Shown here piece after piece: positions 43,867 to 52,303 of a stretch of 64,000 bases of DNA. Numbering within the stretch: the first letter of the stretch is position 1; each line of letters opens with the position of its first letter. Origin of the DNA: Culturomica massiliensis (GTDB lineage: Bacteria; Bacteroidota; Bacteroidia; Bacteroidales; Marinifilaceae). The translations under genes were made by a program, and so were the position numbers. The DNA lies in assembly GCF_900091655.1 (NCBI RefSeq), contig NZ_LT594621.1:3816639-3880638 (forward strand), written 5' to 3'. The notes under the pieces were generated by a model. That model worked only from the letters and a program-made list of their open reading frames with translations. It searched no databases and was not told the DNA's origin.

Positions 43867-45024
43867 ATGATTAAACAAAAACACAAAATGAGACATTTAG
43901 CTTTGTTTTTAACGGTATTTTCCTTCCTGTTGACGGGATGTGAAGATGAATATAGTTATTCGGCTGAATTTACCGTACCCCAGACATTGATCAGTCCGGT
44001 ACCGGTGCAGTTGGATTTAACTTCGACTCAGAATGTTGTATTTTCGTGGAAAGGCGGAGGTGCAGCAGACGGTGGTATTTTATTGTATGAGGTGTTGTTC
44101 GATAAAGAAGATGGGGATTTTTCGGCTCCGATTTATAAAACTCCCAGTGATCTGGGGGCAGAACCTCAATTGACGATGACTCATGTCATGTTGAATAAAC
44201 TGGCCCGTTTGTCCGGAATAAAAACCGGTCAGACCGGTACGTTGAAATGGACGGTGAAAGCTTCCCGCGGAGGTGTCGTGAAGGAAGCAGCCGCGACGGG
44301 AGAGGTGACGCTTACCCGTCCGGAAGGACTTGAGCTGCCCGAACAACTATACCTTTTCGGTACAGCTTCCGAAAACGGAGCTGCCGGACAACCTTTCCGT
44401 ATCGCCAGTGACGGTATCTATGTTGTATATACGACCTTGAAAGCCGACGGGAATATTTATTTTGCCGGAGGAGTGACAGAGGATGACGTAAAATATTACG
44501 TCAATGGAGACGGAGTTTTGACGGAAGGCAATGCGACGACAGAAGTAACGAAGCAGGATGTTCCCGTGCGCCTGACTGTGAATTTCAATACGAAGGCGAT
44601 GACAATCGAGACTGTTTCGGCCATCCGGATGATCTGGGGATGTAATTACAATACGATTGCAGACCTGACCTATGCGGGGAACGGTATATTCAAAGCTACC
44701 GGTGTGGCCATCGAATTTGTACAGCCGGATCGTCCGAATACCAATCCTCCGGATTGGCTGGGTTGGACAGAGGAACGGTATTATTTTATTGCGACGGTAA
44801 ATGGTGTAGAAGTAGGCTGGGGACGTATGGATAATGTATCTGCGGAACGTCCGACAGGAAACGAACCGTTGTCGTTCTATGAACTGGGCGAGTTCGGCTG
44901 GAGCCAGTGGGATCACTTGTGGAAGATGAGCGGTAGCCTTGATGTAAAGAGATGTACTGTTACGATTAATACGAATATAGAGGGGTTGATGGTGCATCAG
45001 TTTAGCGATGTCCTCCCTCTGTAG
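43867..45024 (+). CDS. SusE-like surface glycan-binding lipoprotein
   Basis: About 385 residues with lipobox LLTGC. Starts at 43858, 43867 or 43888 are all possible before the same signal. The N-terminal Ig-like domain (QTLISPVPVQLDLTSTQNVVFSWKGG) matches the SusE domain. The C-terminal part holds two starch-binding-like modules (LYLFGTASENGAAGQPFRI, MIWGCNYNTIADLTYAGNGIF). SusE-type proteins hold glycan on the cell surface and shape product size. It sits between SusD and the first GH76 gene, with a short hairpin (45031-45050) after it. Confidence 0.8.
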   Translation: MIKQKHKMRHLALFLTVFSFLLTGCEDEYSYSAEFTVPQTLISPVPVQLDLTSTQNVVFSWKGGGAADGGILLYEVLFDKEDGDFSAPIYKTPSDLGAEPQLTMTHVMLNKLARLSGIKTGQTGTLKWTVKASRGGVVKEAAATGEVTLTRPEGLELPEQLYLFGTASENGAAGQPFRIASDGIYVVYTTLKADGNIYFAGGVTEDDVKYYVNGDGVLTEGNATTEVTKQDVPVRLTVNFNTKAMTIETVSAIRMIWGCNYNTIADLTYAGNGIFKATGVAIEFVQPDRPNTNPPDWLGWTEERYYFIATVNGVEVGWGRMDNVSAERPTGNEPLSFYELGEFGWSQWDHLWKMSGSLDVKRCTVTINTNIEGLMVHQFSDVLPL

Positions 45025-45030
45025 ATGACG

Positions 45031-45050
45031 ATTGCCACACATGTGGCAAT
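45031..45050 (+). other. Perfect short inverted repeat
   Basis: An 8-9 bp stem (ATTGCCAC paired with GTGGCAAT) between the SusE-like and GH76 genes. It lacks a T run, so it is more likely an mRNA processing or stabilising hairpin than a terminator. Confidence 0.45.
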
Positions 45051-45178
45051 GGAAACTGAAAGTCGGAAGTCAGAAGTCCCTGGATTTTTGACTTTTGACT
45101 CTCATCCGAAAATATCCATTCACAGTCGCTAAGGGAAAATGGTGTTTTGATTTCCCGGGGACTTAAAAACAACGAGGT

Positions 45179-46396
45179 ATGAAAAAAATATGTTATTTGA
45201 TGTTGGGTTTGCTGTTTATGGCATGTAGTGACGGTTCGGAAAAATGGTCTCCCGGCGATGATGATCCCGATGATCCTTCCGGTGGTGGTGAGGAAACCGT
45301 TATTTATCATCAACGGGCCAAAGAGATGTTCGATTTGGTACAGAGGTATTACAAACACGGTAATTCCGGTTTGTATAAAGAGAGTTTTCCCTCCCAGTCC
45401 GGCGATCCGGAATACTCTTTTCTGTGGCCTTACGACGGACTGGTATCGTCAGCGGCTTTATTGACTCAATTGGGATATGATGTCGGTTATCCGGAAATGG
45501 TAAACGGATTTGAAAAATATTGGAGAAATGGGGCTAATGGCAACAATATCGGAGGATATGGCTCTTCGACAGATGGGACTACCGGAGGCGGAACCCGTTT
45601 TTATGATGATAATTCGATTGTCGGAATCAGTTTGGTAGAGGCTTATGAAGTGACAGGAAATGCCGATTATTTGCAGCGGGCTGGTCGGATTGTTAAATTC
45701 TTACAGAGCGGAGAAGACAATGTATTGGGCGGAGCCTTATGGTGGAATGAAGATCAGAAAAATATGACAGGAGAACCCAATTCCAATAAACCGAGTTGTT
45801 CCAACGGATATGCGACGCAGTTTTTGTTGAAATATTATGCTGTATGCGGGGCTTCTGAAAAAGCCGAAGTATTGGCTTTTGCAAAGCGCTTGTACGAGTG
45901 GTTGCGGACCAATTTATTAGATCCTTCGGACAAATGTTATTGGAATGATATAAATGCCAAAGGAGAGATCAATAAAACCAAATGGACATACAACACCGGC
46001 GTCATGGTGCAGAATGGGATTTGCTTGTATCGCATTACCGGTGAGCAAAGGTATTTGACGGAAGCGGTCGCTTCCGCACAGGGTGGATACGATTTTTTTG
46101 TCCGGACGCGGAATGGGGTGACATTGGCTTATCCCGACAACGATCCCTGGTTTAATACCAAGTTGTTACGGGCTTATATTGATTTACAACCTTTGCACCG
46201 GGGTGCCGATGCCTGGATCAAGGCTTATCAGAAATTTATCAATAACGGATACGACAATGCCCGGACGGACGAAGGATTCTTTTATGAAGATTGGACGGGT
46301 GCCAGTGCGAAACGGTATTATTCGCTGCTGATGCAGGACGCCGTTATTGAATCGTACGGTGCATTGGCTTTGTATGCAGGAGAAGAAGTAAACTGA
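45179..46396 (+). CDS. GH76 endo-alpha-1,6-mannanase-like lipoprotein
   Basis: A 405-residue lipoprotein with lipobox LFMAC followed by an acidic linker (GDDDPDDPSGGGEE), fitting export to the outer surface. The (alpha/alpha)6 barrel of GH76 is clear: FLWPYDGLVSSAALL, then TRFYDDNSIVGISLVEAY with the paired catalytic Asp143 and Asp144, GGALWWNED, and WTYNTGVMVQNGICLYRITGE. GH76 enzymes cut alpha-1,6-mannan backbones. The acidic tail suggests this is the surface copy that makes fragments for SusC. A second GH76 gene follows. Confidence 0.92.
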   Translation: MKKICYLMLGLLFMACSDGSEKWSPGDDDPDDPSGGGEETVIYHQRAKEMFDLVQRYYKHGNSGLYKESFPSQSGDPEYSFLWPYDGLVSSAALLTQLGYDVGYPEMVNGFEKYWRNGANGNNIGGYGSSTDGTTGGGTRFYDDNSIVGISLVEAYEVTGNADYLQRAGRIVKFLQSGEDNVLGGALWWNEDQKNMTGEPNSNKPSCSNGYATQFLLKYYAVCGASEKAEVLAFAKRLYEWLRTNLLDPSDKCYWNDINAKGEINKTKWTYNTGVMVQNGICLYRITGEQRYLTEAVASAQGGYDFFVRTRNGVTLAYPDNDPWFNTKLLRAYIDLQPLHRGADAWIKAYQKFINNGYDNARTDEGFFYEDWTGASAKRYYSLLMQDAVIESYGALALYAGEEVN

Positions 46397-46666
46397 AATA
46401 TCGTAGATTTTAAATTTTAGATTGAAAAACGGATAGGAACTTTAGGTTTTCTCGACAGCCTTAAACTCTCTCGACAGTAGCAAAGCCGCACTTGGCAGAA
46501 CCGAAGGTTCGCTAATCCGCGGATAATGCGAACGTGTTAATCTGAAATCGCAGATTTCACAAAGGGGAGGATTGCGGATTCAATTTAAAGTCGTAAATCT
46601 AAAATCTGCAATTTTTAGGCAGAGTTTAATAAACAATGGACTTAAAATCTTAAAATAAAAAATAGA
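46397..46666 (+). other. Gap between the GH76 genes with direct repeat and dispersed repeat
   Basis: No gene. CTCGACAG occurs at 46451-46458 and again at 46470-46477. A copy of the 38-bp dispersed repeat core lies at 46582-46615, about 50 bp before the second GH76 start. Confidence 0.55.
46582..46615 (+). repeat. Dispersed intergenic repeat, 38-bp core copy
   Basis: Core variant CAATTTAAAGTCGTAAATCT and following bases, preceded by GGATTGCGGATT as in the copy at 11863-11877. Confidence 0.6.
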
Positions 46667-47836
46667 ATGCGGAATTTTTTGATTATAGCATGGATTTGTG
46701 TTGTGGCCGGAGGATGTCAGGTGGCGAAGAAACCGACTCCCTATCTGGATAAGGCCAAAACGATGTTTGAAAAGGTATGGAATAATTATCGGGTAAAGGA
46801 GTACGGGTTGTTTTCGGAATATTATCCGAATACGTATAAACCGGATTTGACCTATTTTCAGGACAGTGCCCGAAAAGCTCAGAAAGTATCTTTTTTGTGG
46901 CCGATGAGTGGTGTTTTCTCGTCCGTAAACCTGTTGGCCGAGCTGGATCCCCGGAATTATAGCGTTTATCAGGACTCTATGGTGAAGGCCGTAGAGATGT
47001 ATTATGATGATCAGCGTACCCCTCCGGGATATCAGGCCTATCCGGTATGCTTTGAAAAAGTCGACCGTTATTATGACGATAACGGTTTGGTGGGGATCGA
47101 TTATATTGATGCTTATAAGTCGGCGAAAAATCCGGTATATCTGGCTAAAGCAAAAGAAGTGATGACTTTCATTATGAGCGGGTGGGACGATAATTACGGC
47201 GGCGCTGTTTCCTGGCTGGAAGGGCATAAGGATCAGAAGCCGGCTTGTTCGAACGGTAAAGCTACTGTCCTGGCTTTGAAATTATATGAGGAAACAAAGG
47301 AGCAGCAATACCTGGATTTAGGGCTTCGGTATTACAATTGGATGATGGAACATTTATTGGACGATTCGTTGAATATTATCTGGAATTCTTTATTGACGGA
47401 AAAAGGCGAGGTACAACAACATGCCTATACCTATAATACGGGAACAATGATTCAGGCTGCCGTGCGCTTGTATCGGTTTACCGGGGAAGAGAAATTTTTG
47501 AAAGAGGCCCGGGAGATGGCAGAAGGAAGTTATCGGTATTATGTTAAAACAACACCGGAAGGTGTGGTTTATATAAGCGACCTCCCTTGGTTTGTGACGG
47601 TTCTTTTCCGGGGATATCAGGATTTGTATGAGATCGACGGGGACACTAAGTATGTAGATGCGATTATTGCCAGTGCGGATTATGCCTGGGAACATGCCCG
47701 GGATGTGGCCGGTTTGATTTACAATGACTGGACCGGAAGAAACGACGAAAAGACAAAACCCAAATGGTTATTGGATGAGTCTTGTATGATTGAGGTATAT
47801 ACCCGGGCTGCTATGATCCGGGGTGAAATAGAGTAA
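46667..47836 (+). CDS. Second GH76 endo-alpha-1,6-mannanase-like lipoprotein
   Basis: A 389-residue lipoprotein with lipobox VAGGC and no acidic linker, so it may stay in the periplasm. Same barrel as the first GH76: SFLWPMSGVFSSVNLL, DRYYDDNGLVGIDYIDAY with catalytic Asp137 and Asp138, GGAVSWLEGH and YTYNTGTMIQAAVRLYRFTGE. It would shorten imported mannan fragments for the GH92 mannosidase, whose gene starts 20 bp downstream. Localisation is inferred from the N-terminus only. Confidence 0.92.
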   Translation: MRNFLIIAWICVVAGGCQVAKKPTPYLDKAKTMFEKVWNNYRVKEYGLFSEYYPNTYKPDLTYFQDSARKAQKVSFLWPMSGVFSSVNLLAELDPRNYSVYQDSMVKAVEMYYDDQRTPPGYQAYPVCFEKVDRYYDDNGLVGIDYIDAYKSAKNPVYLAKAKEVMTFIMSGWDDNYGGAVSWLEGHKDQKPACSNGKATVLALKLYEETKEQQYLDLGLRYYNWMMEHLLDDSLNIIWNSLLTEKGEVQQHAYTYNTGTMIQAAVRLYRFTGEEKFLKEAREMAEGSYRYYVKTTPEGVVYISDLPWFVTVLFRGYQDLYEIDGDTKYVDAIIASADYAWEHARDVAGLIYNDWTGRNDEKTKPKWLLDESCMIEVYTRAAMIRGEIE

Positions 47837-47856
47837 ATCTGATAAAAAGAAAGAAG

Positions 47857-50226
47857 ATGATACGAAAATATATATGGGTAGTATTGTGTATTGGGCTGCT
47901 GGGGCAAAGCCGGGCGGAAAGTTTGAAGCCGATAGATTATGTGAATCCGAATATCGGATCGGTGCATAGCCGGTGGTTTTTTTATACTCCGGCGGCAGAA
48001 CCTTTCGGGATGGCCAAGTTAGGAGCGTCGACAAACGGGAGCTATGGGAATGTACAAGGCTGGGAGGCTGTCGGTTATGAAGACGGACATACTTCCATCG
48101 ATGGGTTTCCCTGTTTCCATGAGTTTCAGGTAGGAGGGGTCGTGTTGATGCCGGTGGTCGGAGCGTTAAAAACGAATCCCGGAAAATTGGAAAATCCGGA
48201 GGAAGGGTATCGTTCCCGTTTTGACAAGGCAACGGAAAAAGCCCGCCCGGGATATTATTCGGTCGTATTGAAAGATTATGATGTGAAAGCCGAATTGACG
48301 GCCACGACCCGGGTCGGATTTCAACGTTATACTTTCCCGGCTTCCGATATGTCCCGTATTGTTTTCGACGTCGGTAACCGTTTGGGGGAAAGCGGTGCGG
48401 TACGGAATGCTTATGTGAAGTGGGATGGAAAGGATGTGGTCGAAGGATATGTCATAACGGAACCGGAATACGTGAAAAAATACCAGGCCGGAGCTACTGT
48501 GAATATGTATTTTTATGCTCGGTTGAGCCGGACACCGGAAAGTGTGGATGTATTTTACCGGGACGGCGAAATACGGCAGGCTGCGGAGATTGAAGGTGCC
48601 GGTGCCGGAATGAGCTTGAATTATAAGACGAAGGCAGGGGAAGTAATCGATGTGAAAATCGGACTCTCCTATACTTCTGTTGAGAATGCAAAATTGAATT
48701 TCGAAACGGAAGCTGCCGGGTTGTCTTTTGAGCGGGCATTGAAGAAGGTAACGGCCAAATGGGAAGAAAATCTGGGCAGAATATCGGTGAGCGGAGGTAC
48801 GAATGAAAGCAAGATTAAATTTTATACCGGACTCTATCATGTTTTGTTGGGACGGGGAATCGTCAGTGATATTAACGGGGCATACCCCAGAAACGACGGC
48901 ACGGTAGGACAAATTGAAAAAGACCGGCACGGTAATCCCAAACACAACCATTATAATACGGATGCCGTATGGGGAGCTTACTGGAACCTGACCCCATTAT
49001 GGGCTTTGGCATTTCCCGAATATTACAATGATTTTATCAGTAGTCAGTTGTTGGTGTATGAGGATGCCGGATGGCTGGGAGACGGTATTGCCTGTAGTAA
49101 GTATGTTTCCGGTGTCGGAACGAATATGATGAGTATAGCATTTGCCGGAGCTTATCAAAGCGGGCTTCGGGGATTTGATGTGGAAAAAGCTTATCAGGCT
49201 GCTTTAAAAAATGAGTTGGGTTCGGAAGGACGTATCGAGGGAGCGGGTAAAATGGATGTGAATCAGTTTGTGAAACTCGGGTACGTTCCTTATGAAAACA
49301 GCTATCATTTCGGTACGCACCCGGGAGGCTCTACTTTTTCGGCTTCTCATACCCTGGAATACAGTTTTAGTGCTTATGCGGTGTCCCAATGGGCAAAAGC
49401 GTTGGGAAAACAGGAAGATTACCTGCGTTTGAAAGAATTGTCGAAAGGCTGGGAGAAATTGTTCGATCCGGAATGTAAAATGATTCGGCCGCGGGTAGTC
49501 GGCGGTGCCTTTATCGATAAATTCGATCCGTTGGAATCCTGGAGGGGTTTTCAGGAAGGGAATGCGATGCAGTATACCTTTTTTGTTCCTCAGGACCCCC
49601 AGAGCTTGATCCGGAAAGTAGGAAAAGATGAATTCAACAATCGGCTGGATTCCATATTTACTGTTGCCCGCCAGACTATTTTTGGCGGGGGTAAAGTCGT
49701 AAATGCTTTCTCCGGTTTGCAAAGTCCGTATAACCACGGCAATCAGCCGAGTCTGCATATTTCCTGGTTGTTTAATTTTTCTGGAAAGCCTTATCTGACT
49801 CAAAAATGGACCCGTTTGATTTGTGATGAGTTTTACGGTGTGAGCGGAGAACATGGATATGGTTACGGGCAGGATGAAGATCAGGGACAATTGGGAGCAT
49901 GGTATGTCATGACTGCTATGGGGCTGTTCGATGTACAGGGCGGAGCAACGGTACATCCCACTTACCAGTTGGGAAGTCCTCTTTTCGACCGGATTGAGAT
50001 TCGTTTGAGTCCGGTAAATGCTTCCGGACGTAAATTTGTGATCGAGACGACCGGAAACGGCCCCGATGCTTACTATGTACAATCTGCTTCTCTGAATGGG
50101 AAGGATTTGGATAATTGCTGGATATACCGGGAGGATATTTACAAAGGCGGTGTGTTGAAATTGAAAATGGGCCGGCAACCGGCTGAGACCTGGGGGGTGA
50201 AAGAACCGCCTTATTATGCCCAATAA
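47857..50226 (+). CDS. GH92 alpha-mannosidase
   Basis: A 789-residue protein with a signal peptide (ending GQSRAE). GH92 features appear in order: YVNPNIGS at the start, EPFGMAKLGAST, NTDAVWGAYWNLTPLWAL, the general-acid region SHTLEYSFSAYAVSQWAK, and the calcium and base region GYGYGQDEDQGQLGAWYVM. GH92 enzymes are calcium-dependent exo-alpha-mannosidases acting with inversion on alpha-1,2, 1,3 or 1,4 links. Here it would remove side-chain or terminal mannose after GH76 action. It ends the enzyme series and is followed by a terminator. Confidence 0.95.
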   Translation: MIRKYIWVVLCIGLLGQSRAESLKPIDYVNPNIGSVHSRWFFYTPAAEPFGMAKLGASTNGSYGNVQGWEAVGYEDGHTSIDGFPCFHEFQVGGVVLMPVVGALKTNPGKLENPEEGYRSRFDKATEKARPGYYSVVLKDYDVKAELTATTRVGFQRYTFPASDMSRIVFDVGNRLGESGAVRNAYVKWDGKDVVEGYVITEPEYVKKYQAGATVNMYFYARLSRTPESVDVFYRDGEIRQAAEIEGAGAGMSLNYKTKAGEVIDVKIGLSYTSVENAKLNFETEAAGLSFERALKKVTAKWEENLGRISVSGGTNESKIKFYTGLYHVLLGRGIVSDINGAYPRNDGTVGQIEKDRHGNPKHNHYNTDAVWGAYWNLTPLWALAFPEYYNDFISSQLLVYEDAGWLGDGIACSKYVSGVGTNMMSIAFAGAYQSGLRGFDVEKAYQAALKNELGSEGRIEGAGKMDVNQFVKLGYVPYENSYHFGTHPGGSTFSASHTLEYSFSAYAVSQWAKALGKQEDYLRLKELSKGWEKLFDPECKMIRPRVVGGAFIDKFDPLESWRGFQEGNAMQYTFFVPQDPQSLIRKVGKDEFNNRLDSIFTVARQTIFGGGKVVNAFSGLQSPYNHGNQPSLHISWLFNFSGKPYLTQKWTRLICDEFYGVSGEHGYGYGQDEDQGQLGAWYVMTAMGLFDVQGGATVHPTYQLGSPLFDRIEIRLSPVNASGRKFVIETTGNGPDAYYVQSASLNGKDLDNCWIYREDIYKGGVLKLKMGRQPAETWGVKEPPYYAQ

Positions 50227-50241
50227 TAGTGATGTGACGAG

Positions 50242-50280
50242 ATGTGGAAATAAGGCTGTGCCGGATTTCCACATTCTTTT
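50242..50280 (+). terminator. Terminator after the GH92 gene
   Basis: A 10-bp perfect stem (50242-50251 with 50265-50274) and 13-nt loop followed by a short T run. It separates the enzyme unit from the regulator gene. Confidence 0.7.
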
Positions 50281-50383
50281 GGGAATTGTATGTGTTTGTG
50301 ACTACGTATCAGATAAGCCGGCCTTTTATTTGTACTAATTGAGGCACTTTCATGATTTTTTAGTTAAAACGATTAAATTTTTT

Positions 50384-50391
50384 TATCTTTG
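50384..50391 (+). promoter_or_regulatory. -7 promoter box for the GntR regulator, with possible autoregulatory site
   Basis: TATCTTTG, followed 7 bp later by ATGTTTGGGACAAATGT, which shares ATGTTTG with the candidate operator at 38807 and lies at the same place relative to the -7 box. Confidence 0.5.
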
Positions 50392-50421
50392 TAGGAGATG
50401 TTTGGGACAAATGTAGAGATT

Positions 50422-51162
50422 ATGTCGTTAAAATTGGATCATAACAGCACTATCCCCCTGCATGTGCAGGCCGAAAACCTGTTGAGGTCGCTTATTTCGC
50501 AGGAGGAATATCAGCATGGGAAATTATTGCCCAATGAGGTGGAGTTGGCTCAACAATTGAATATTTCCCGTAATACATTAAGACAGGCCATCAATCGTTT
50601 GGTTTTTGAGCAGCGCTTGATTCGTAAAAAAGGTTACGGAACAGTCGTTGCACCTAAAGGCGTATATAGTAATGCCCGGAACTGGACGAGTTTCACACGG
50701 GAGATGAAAGCTTTGGGGATAGAGATAAAAAATTTCGAATTGCATGTAAGCTGGCAATCTGTTTCCGATAATGTGGCTAATTTTTTTAATGTACCGGTCG
50801 GTACGAAGGTGTTATGTATGGAGAAACTGAGAGGAAAAACGGATTTTCCTTTCGTGTATTTTATTTCGTATTTCAATCCCCGGATCGGTATTACCGGGCA
50901 GGAGGATTTCAGTCAGCCTTTGTATGACATGTTATCTAAAGAATTCGATATAGAAGTGGGTATTTCCCGGGAAGAAATCAATGCCAGACATTGCCCCGGC
51001 AAATATGCGGATAAATTGAATATCGAGGAAGGAGAACCGATATTGGTCAGAAAAAGATATGTATACGACGTACAGGATATGCCTGTCGAATTCAATATCG
51101 GATATTACCGGGCAGATAGTTTCACTTATTCGATAGAATTCAGGAAAGATCAGAATAATTAA
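50422..51162 (+). CDS. GntR-family regulator with UTRA sensor domain
   Basis: A 246-residue repressor-type protein. The winged helix is at the N-terminus (IPLHVQAENLLRSLISQEEY, then LLPNEVELAQQLNISRNTLRQAINRLV) and the UTRA effector domain from about residue 85 (VLCMEKLRGKTDFPFVYFIS, ILVRKRYVYDVQDMPVEFNIGYY). UTRA senses sugars or sugar phosphates. The ATG at 50398 would be leaderless because the -7 box ends at 50391, so ATG 50422 (MSLKLDH) is preferred. It probably controls the divergent mannan units, with a mannose derivative as effector. Most Bacteroidales glycan loci use other regulator types, so this is a less usual arrangement. Confidence 0.92.
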   Translation: MSLKLDHNSTIPLHVQAENLLRSLISQEEYQHGKLLPNEVELAQQLNISRNTLRQAINRLVFEQRLIRKKGYGTVVAPKGVYSNARNWTSFTREMKALGIEIKNFELHVSWQSVSDNVANFFNVPVGTKVLCMEKLRGKTDFPFVYFISYFNPRIGITGQEDFSQPLYDMLSKEFDIEVGISREEINARHCPGKYADKLNIEEGEPILVRKRYVYDVQDMPVEFNIGYYRADSFTYSIEFRKDQNN

Positions 51163-51195
51163 AAAAAGAGAGTTGCAATGCAACTCTCTTTTTTT
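51161..51195. terminator. Bidirectional terminator shared by GntR and tRNA-Phe
   Basis: A 9-bp stem (51168-51176 with 51180-51188) with an A run on the left and a T run on the right, so it can end the plus-strand regulator and the minus-strand tRNA transcripts. Confidence 0.85.
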
Positions 51196-51198
51196 GGG

Positions 51199-51271
51199 TG
51201 GTATCACCTGGAATCGAACCAGGGACACAAGGATTTTCAGTCCTTTGCTCTACCGACTGAGCTATGACACC
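51199..51271 (-). tRNA. tRNA-Phe (GAA)
   Basis: A 73-nt cloverleaf on the minus strand. Acceptor stem GGTGTCA pairs with TGATACC with one G-T wobble. The D arm is AGCTCAGTCGGTAGAGCA, the anticodon loop ACTGAAAATC gives GAA, and the T arm is CCTGGTTCGATTCCAGG. CCA is not encoded (CCC follows the discriminator A), as is common in this phylum. Confidence 0.97.
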
Positions 51272-51397
51272 GTCTTTTTGCGTGTGCAAATGTAGATACT
51301 TTTTCTGAAAATGCAAATAAAATGAAGAATAAAATGAAAAATATTTTTCTGAAAAAAATATTGGTTTTTTTTATTTCTGATAATTAATAATTTAGTT

Positions 51398-51405
51398 TAT
51401 ATTTG
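51398..51405 (+). promoter_or_regulatory. -7 promoter box for the RRM protein gene
   Basis: TATATTTG, with TTTCTG-like bases near -33. It predicts a leader of about 85 nt, long for a small gene. Confidence 0.55.
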
Positions 51406-51498
51406 CTGCGGTAGAGGAATTCCGGATTCTTTTTTTGTAACTAAAAAAAGCAGGCCTGCGTATCTTTCTACATGTTTTACTAATTTAATTTTTTTATT

Positions 51499-51819
51499 GT
51501 GAATATTTTTGTTGCAAAAATGAGTTCTACCACCACTGGGGAGGACTTGGCTGCTCTTTTCGGAGAGCATGGGACAGTAACTTCTGCAAAAGTTATTACT
51601 GATCGTGAAACCGGTAATTCGAAATGTTTTGGTTTCGTTGAAATGGAAGACGAAACAGAAGGAATGAATGCTATCAATGCTCTCAATGAAACAGAATTCC
51701 AAGGCAGAAAAATTGTTGTGAAAAAAGCACGGCCGAGAGAAGAAGGAGAAGAAAGAAATTATCACAGACCTTTCCAGAGAAACAACGGAGGAGAAAGAAG
51801 ATTTAATTCTCATCATTGA
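51499..51819 (+). CDS. RRM-type RNA-binding protein
   Basis: A 106-residue protein with a single RNA recognition motif: NIFVAKM is RNP2 and KCFGFVEM is RNP1 with its two aromatic positions. A basic, Arg/Asn-rich tail (PRPFQRNNGGERRF type) follows, as in the small RRM proteins of Bacteroidetes. These organisms generally lack Hfq, and RRM proteins are thought to act in post-transcriptional control, including of glycan loci. The start is GTG 51499, as no ATG precedes NIFVAKM. It has its own -7 box, a long AT-rich leader and a strong terminator. Confidence 0.95.
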   Translation: MNIFVAKMSSTTTGEDLAALFGEHGTVTSAKVITDRETGNSKCFGFVEMEDETEGMNAINALNETEFQGRKIVVKKARPREEGEERNYHRPFQRNNGGERRFNSHH

Positions 51820-51839
51820 TTGGTGAAAGTAATGTTAAG

Positions 51840-51870
51840 CTGTCCGGAAGAAGTTCCGGACAGTTTTTTT
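51840..51870 (+). terminator. Strong terminator after the RRM gene
   Basis: A 10-bp perfect stem CTGTCCGGAA/TTCCGGACAG with a 4-nt loop and seven T residues. Confidence 0.92.
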
Positions 51871-52006
51871 ATATCTTAAATTCTGCCTGTGATTTGCTGA
51901 TCTTTTACTTTTCTGGCTTTTGGTGTATTGATTTTTACATATATTAAAAAAAAGGAACAAAAAGTAGCAGGTCGCTGATTAAATTTTTATATTTGACAGA
52001 AAAATT

Positions 52007-52117
52007 GAACGTTTTAATTGCAGATTTTAAATTGACGATTTTGGACTAAAAGAATTCGATAACGAATCAGTTTGCCCAATAATTTAAAATTTACAATCTA
52101 AAATTTACAATTTATAT
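52007..52117 (-). repeat. Dispersed intergenic repeat, long form, copy 3
   Basis: Same family and orientation as 16869-16980, and inverse complement of 11581-11690. About 111 bp, highly conserved by eye. Confidence 0.8.
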
Positions 52118-52138
52118 GAAGGTTTTAATCGTGCTTTT

Positions 52139-52247
52139 ATTTTTGATTTATCATTTATAATTCTTCTTTTTTACAAGAAAGGGATGTGCGTATAATCTAA
52201 AATCGTAAATCGTGAATCGTAAATCTAAAATCGTAAATCTAAAATTA
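52139..52247 (+). repeat. Dispersed intergenic repeat, short form with expanded core
   Basis: The left part matches 26511-26555 (TTTTTGATTTAT to GTATAATCTAAAAT). The core is expanded by extra CGTAAATC units to 52247. Confidence 0.65.
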
Positions 52248-52303
52248 AGGCCTTCTTTATTTCAGGTGGTGTTTTAAAAAGTGCTAATTTAAAAATTTGT
52301 GGT

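Larger units (their letters stand above)
51820..52303 (+). other. Intergenic region with terminator and two dispersed repeats
   Basis: No gene. It holds the RRM terminator, a long-form repeat on the minus strand (52007-52117) and a short-form repeat on the plus strand (52139-52247), arranged tail to tail, then about 55 bp before the WG-repeat gene. Confidence 0.65.

Noticed and set aside
49204..50274. A 356-codon antisense frame opposite GH92
   Set aside because: Opposite conserved GH92 motifs, and it also crosses the terminator hairpin.
50398..50421. ATG at 50398 as start of the GntR gene
   Set aside because: The -7 box ends 7 bp before it, so it would be at or before the transcript start. 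ATG 50422 is preferred.
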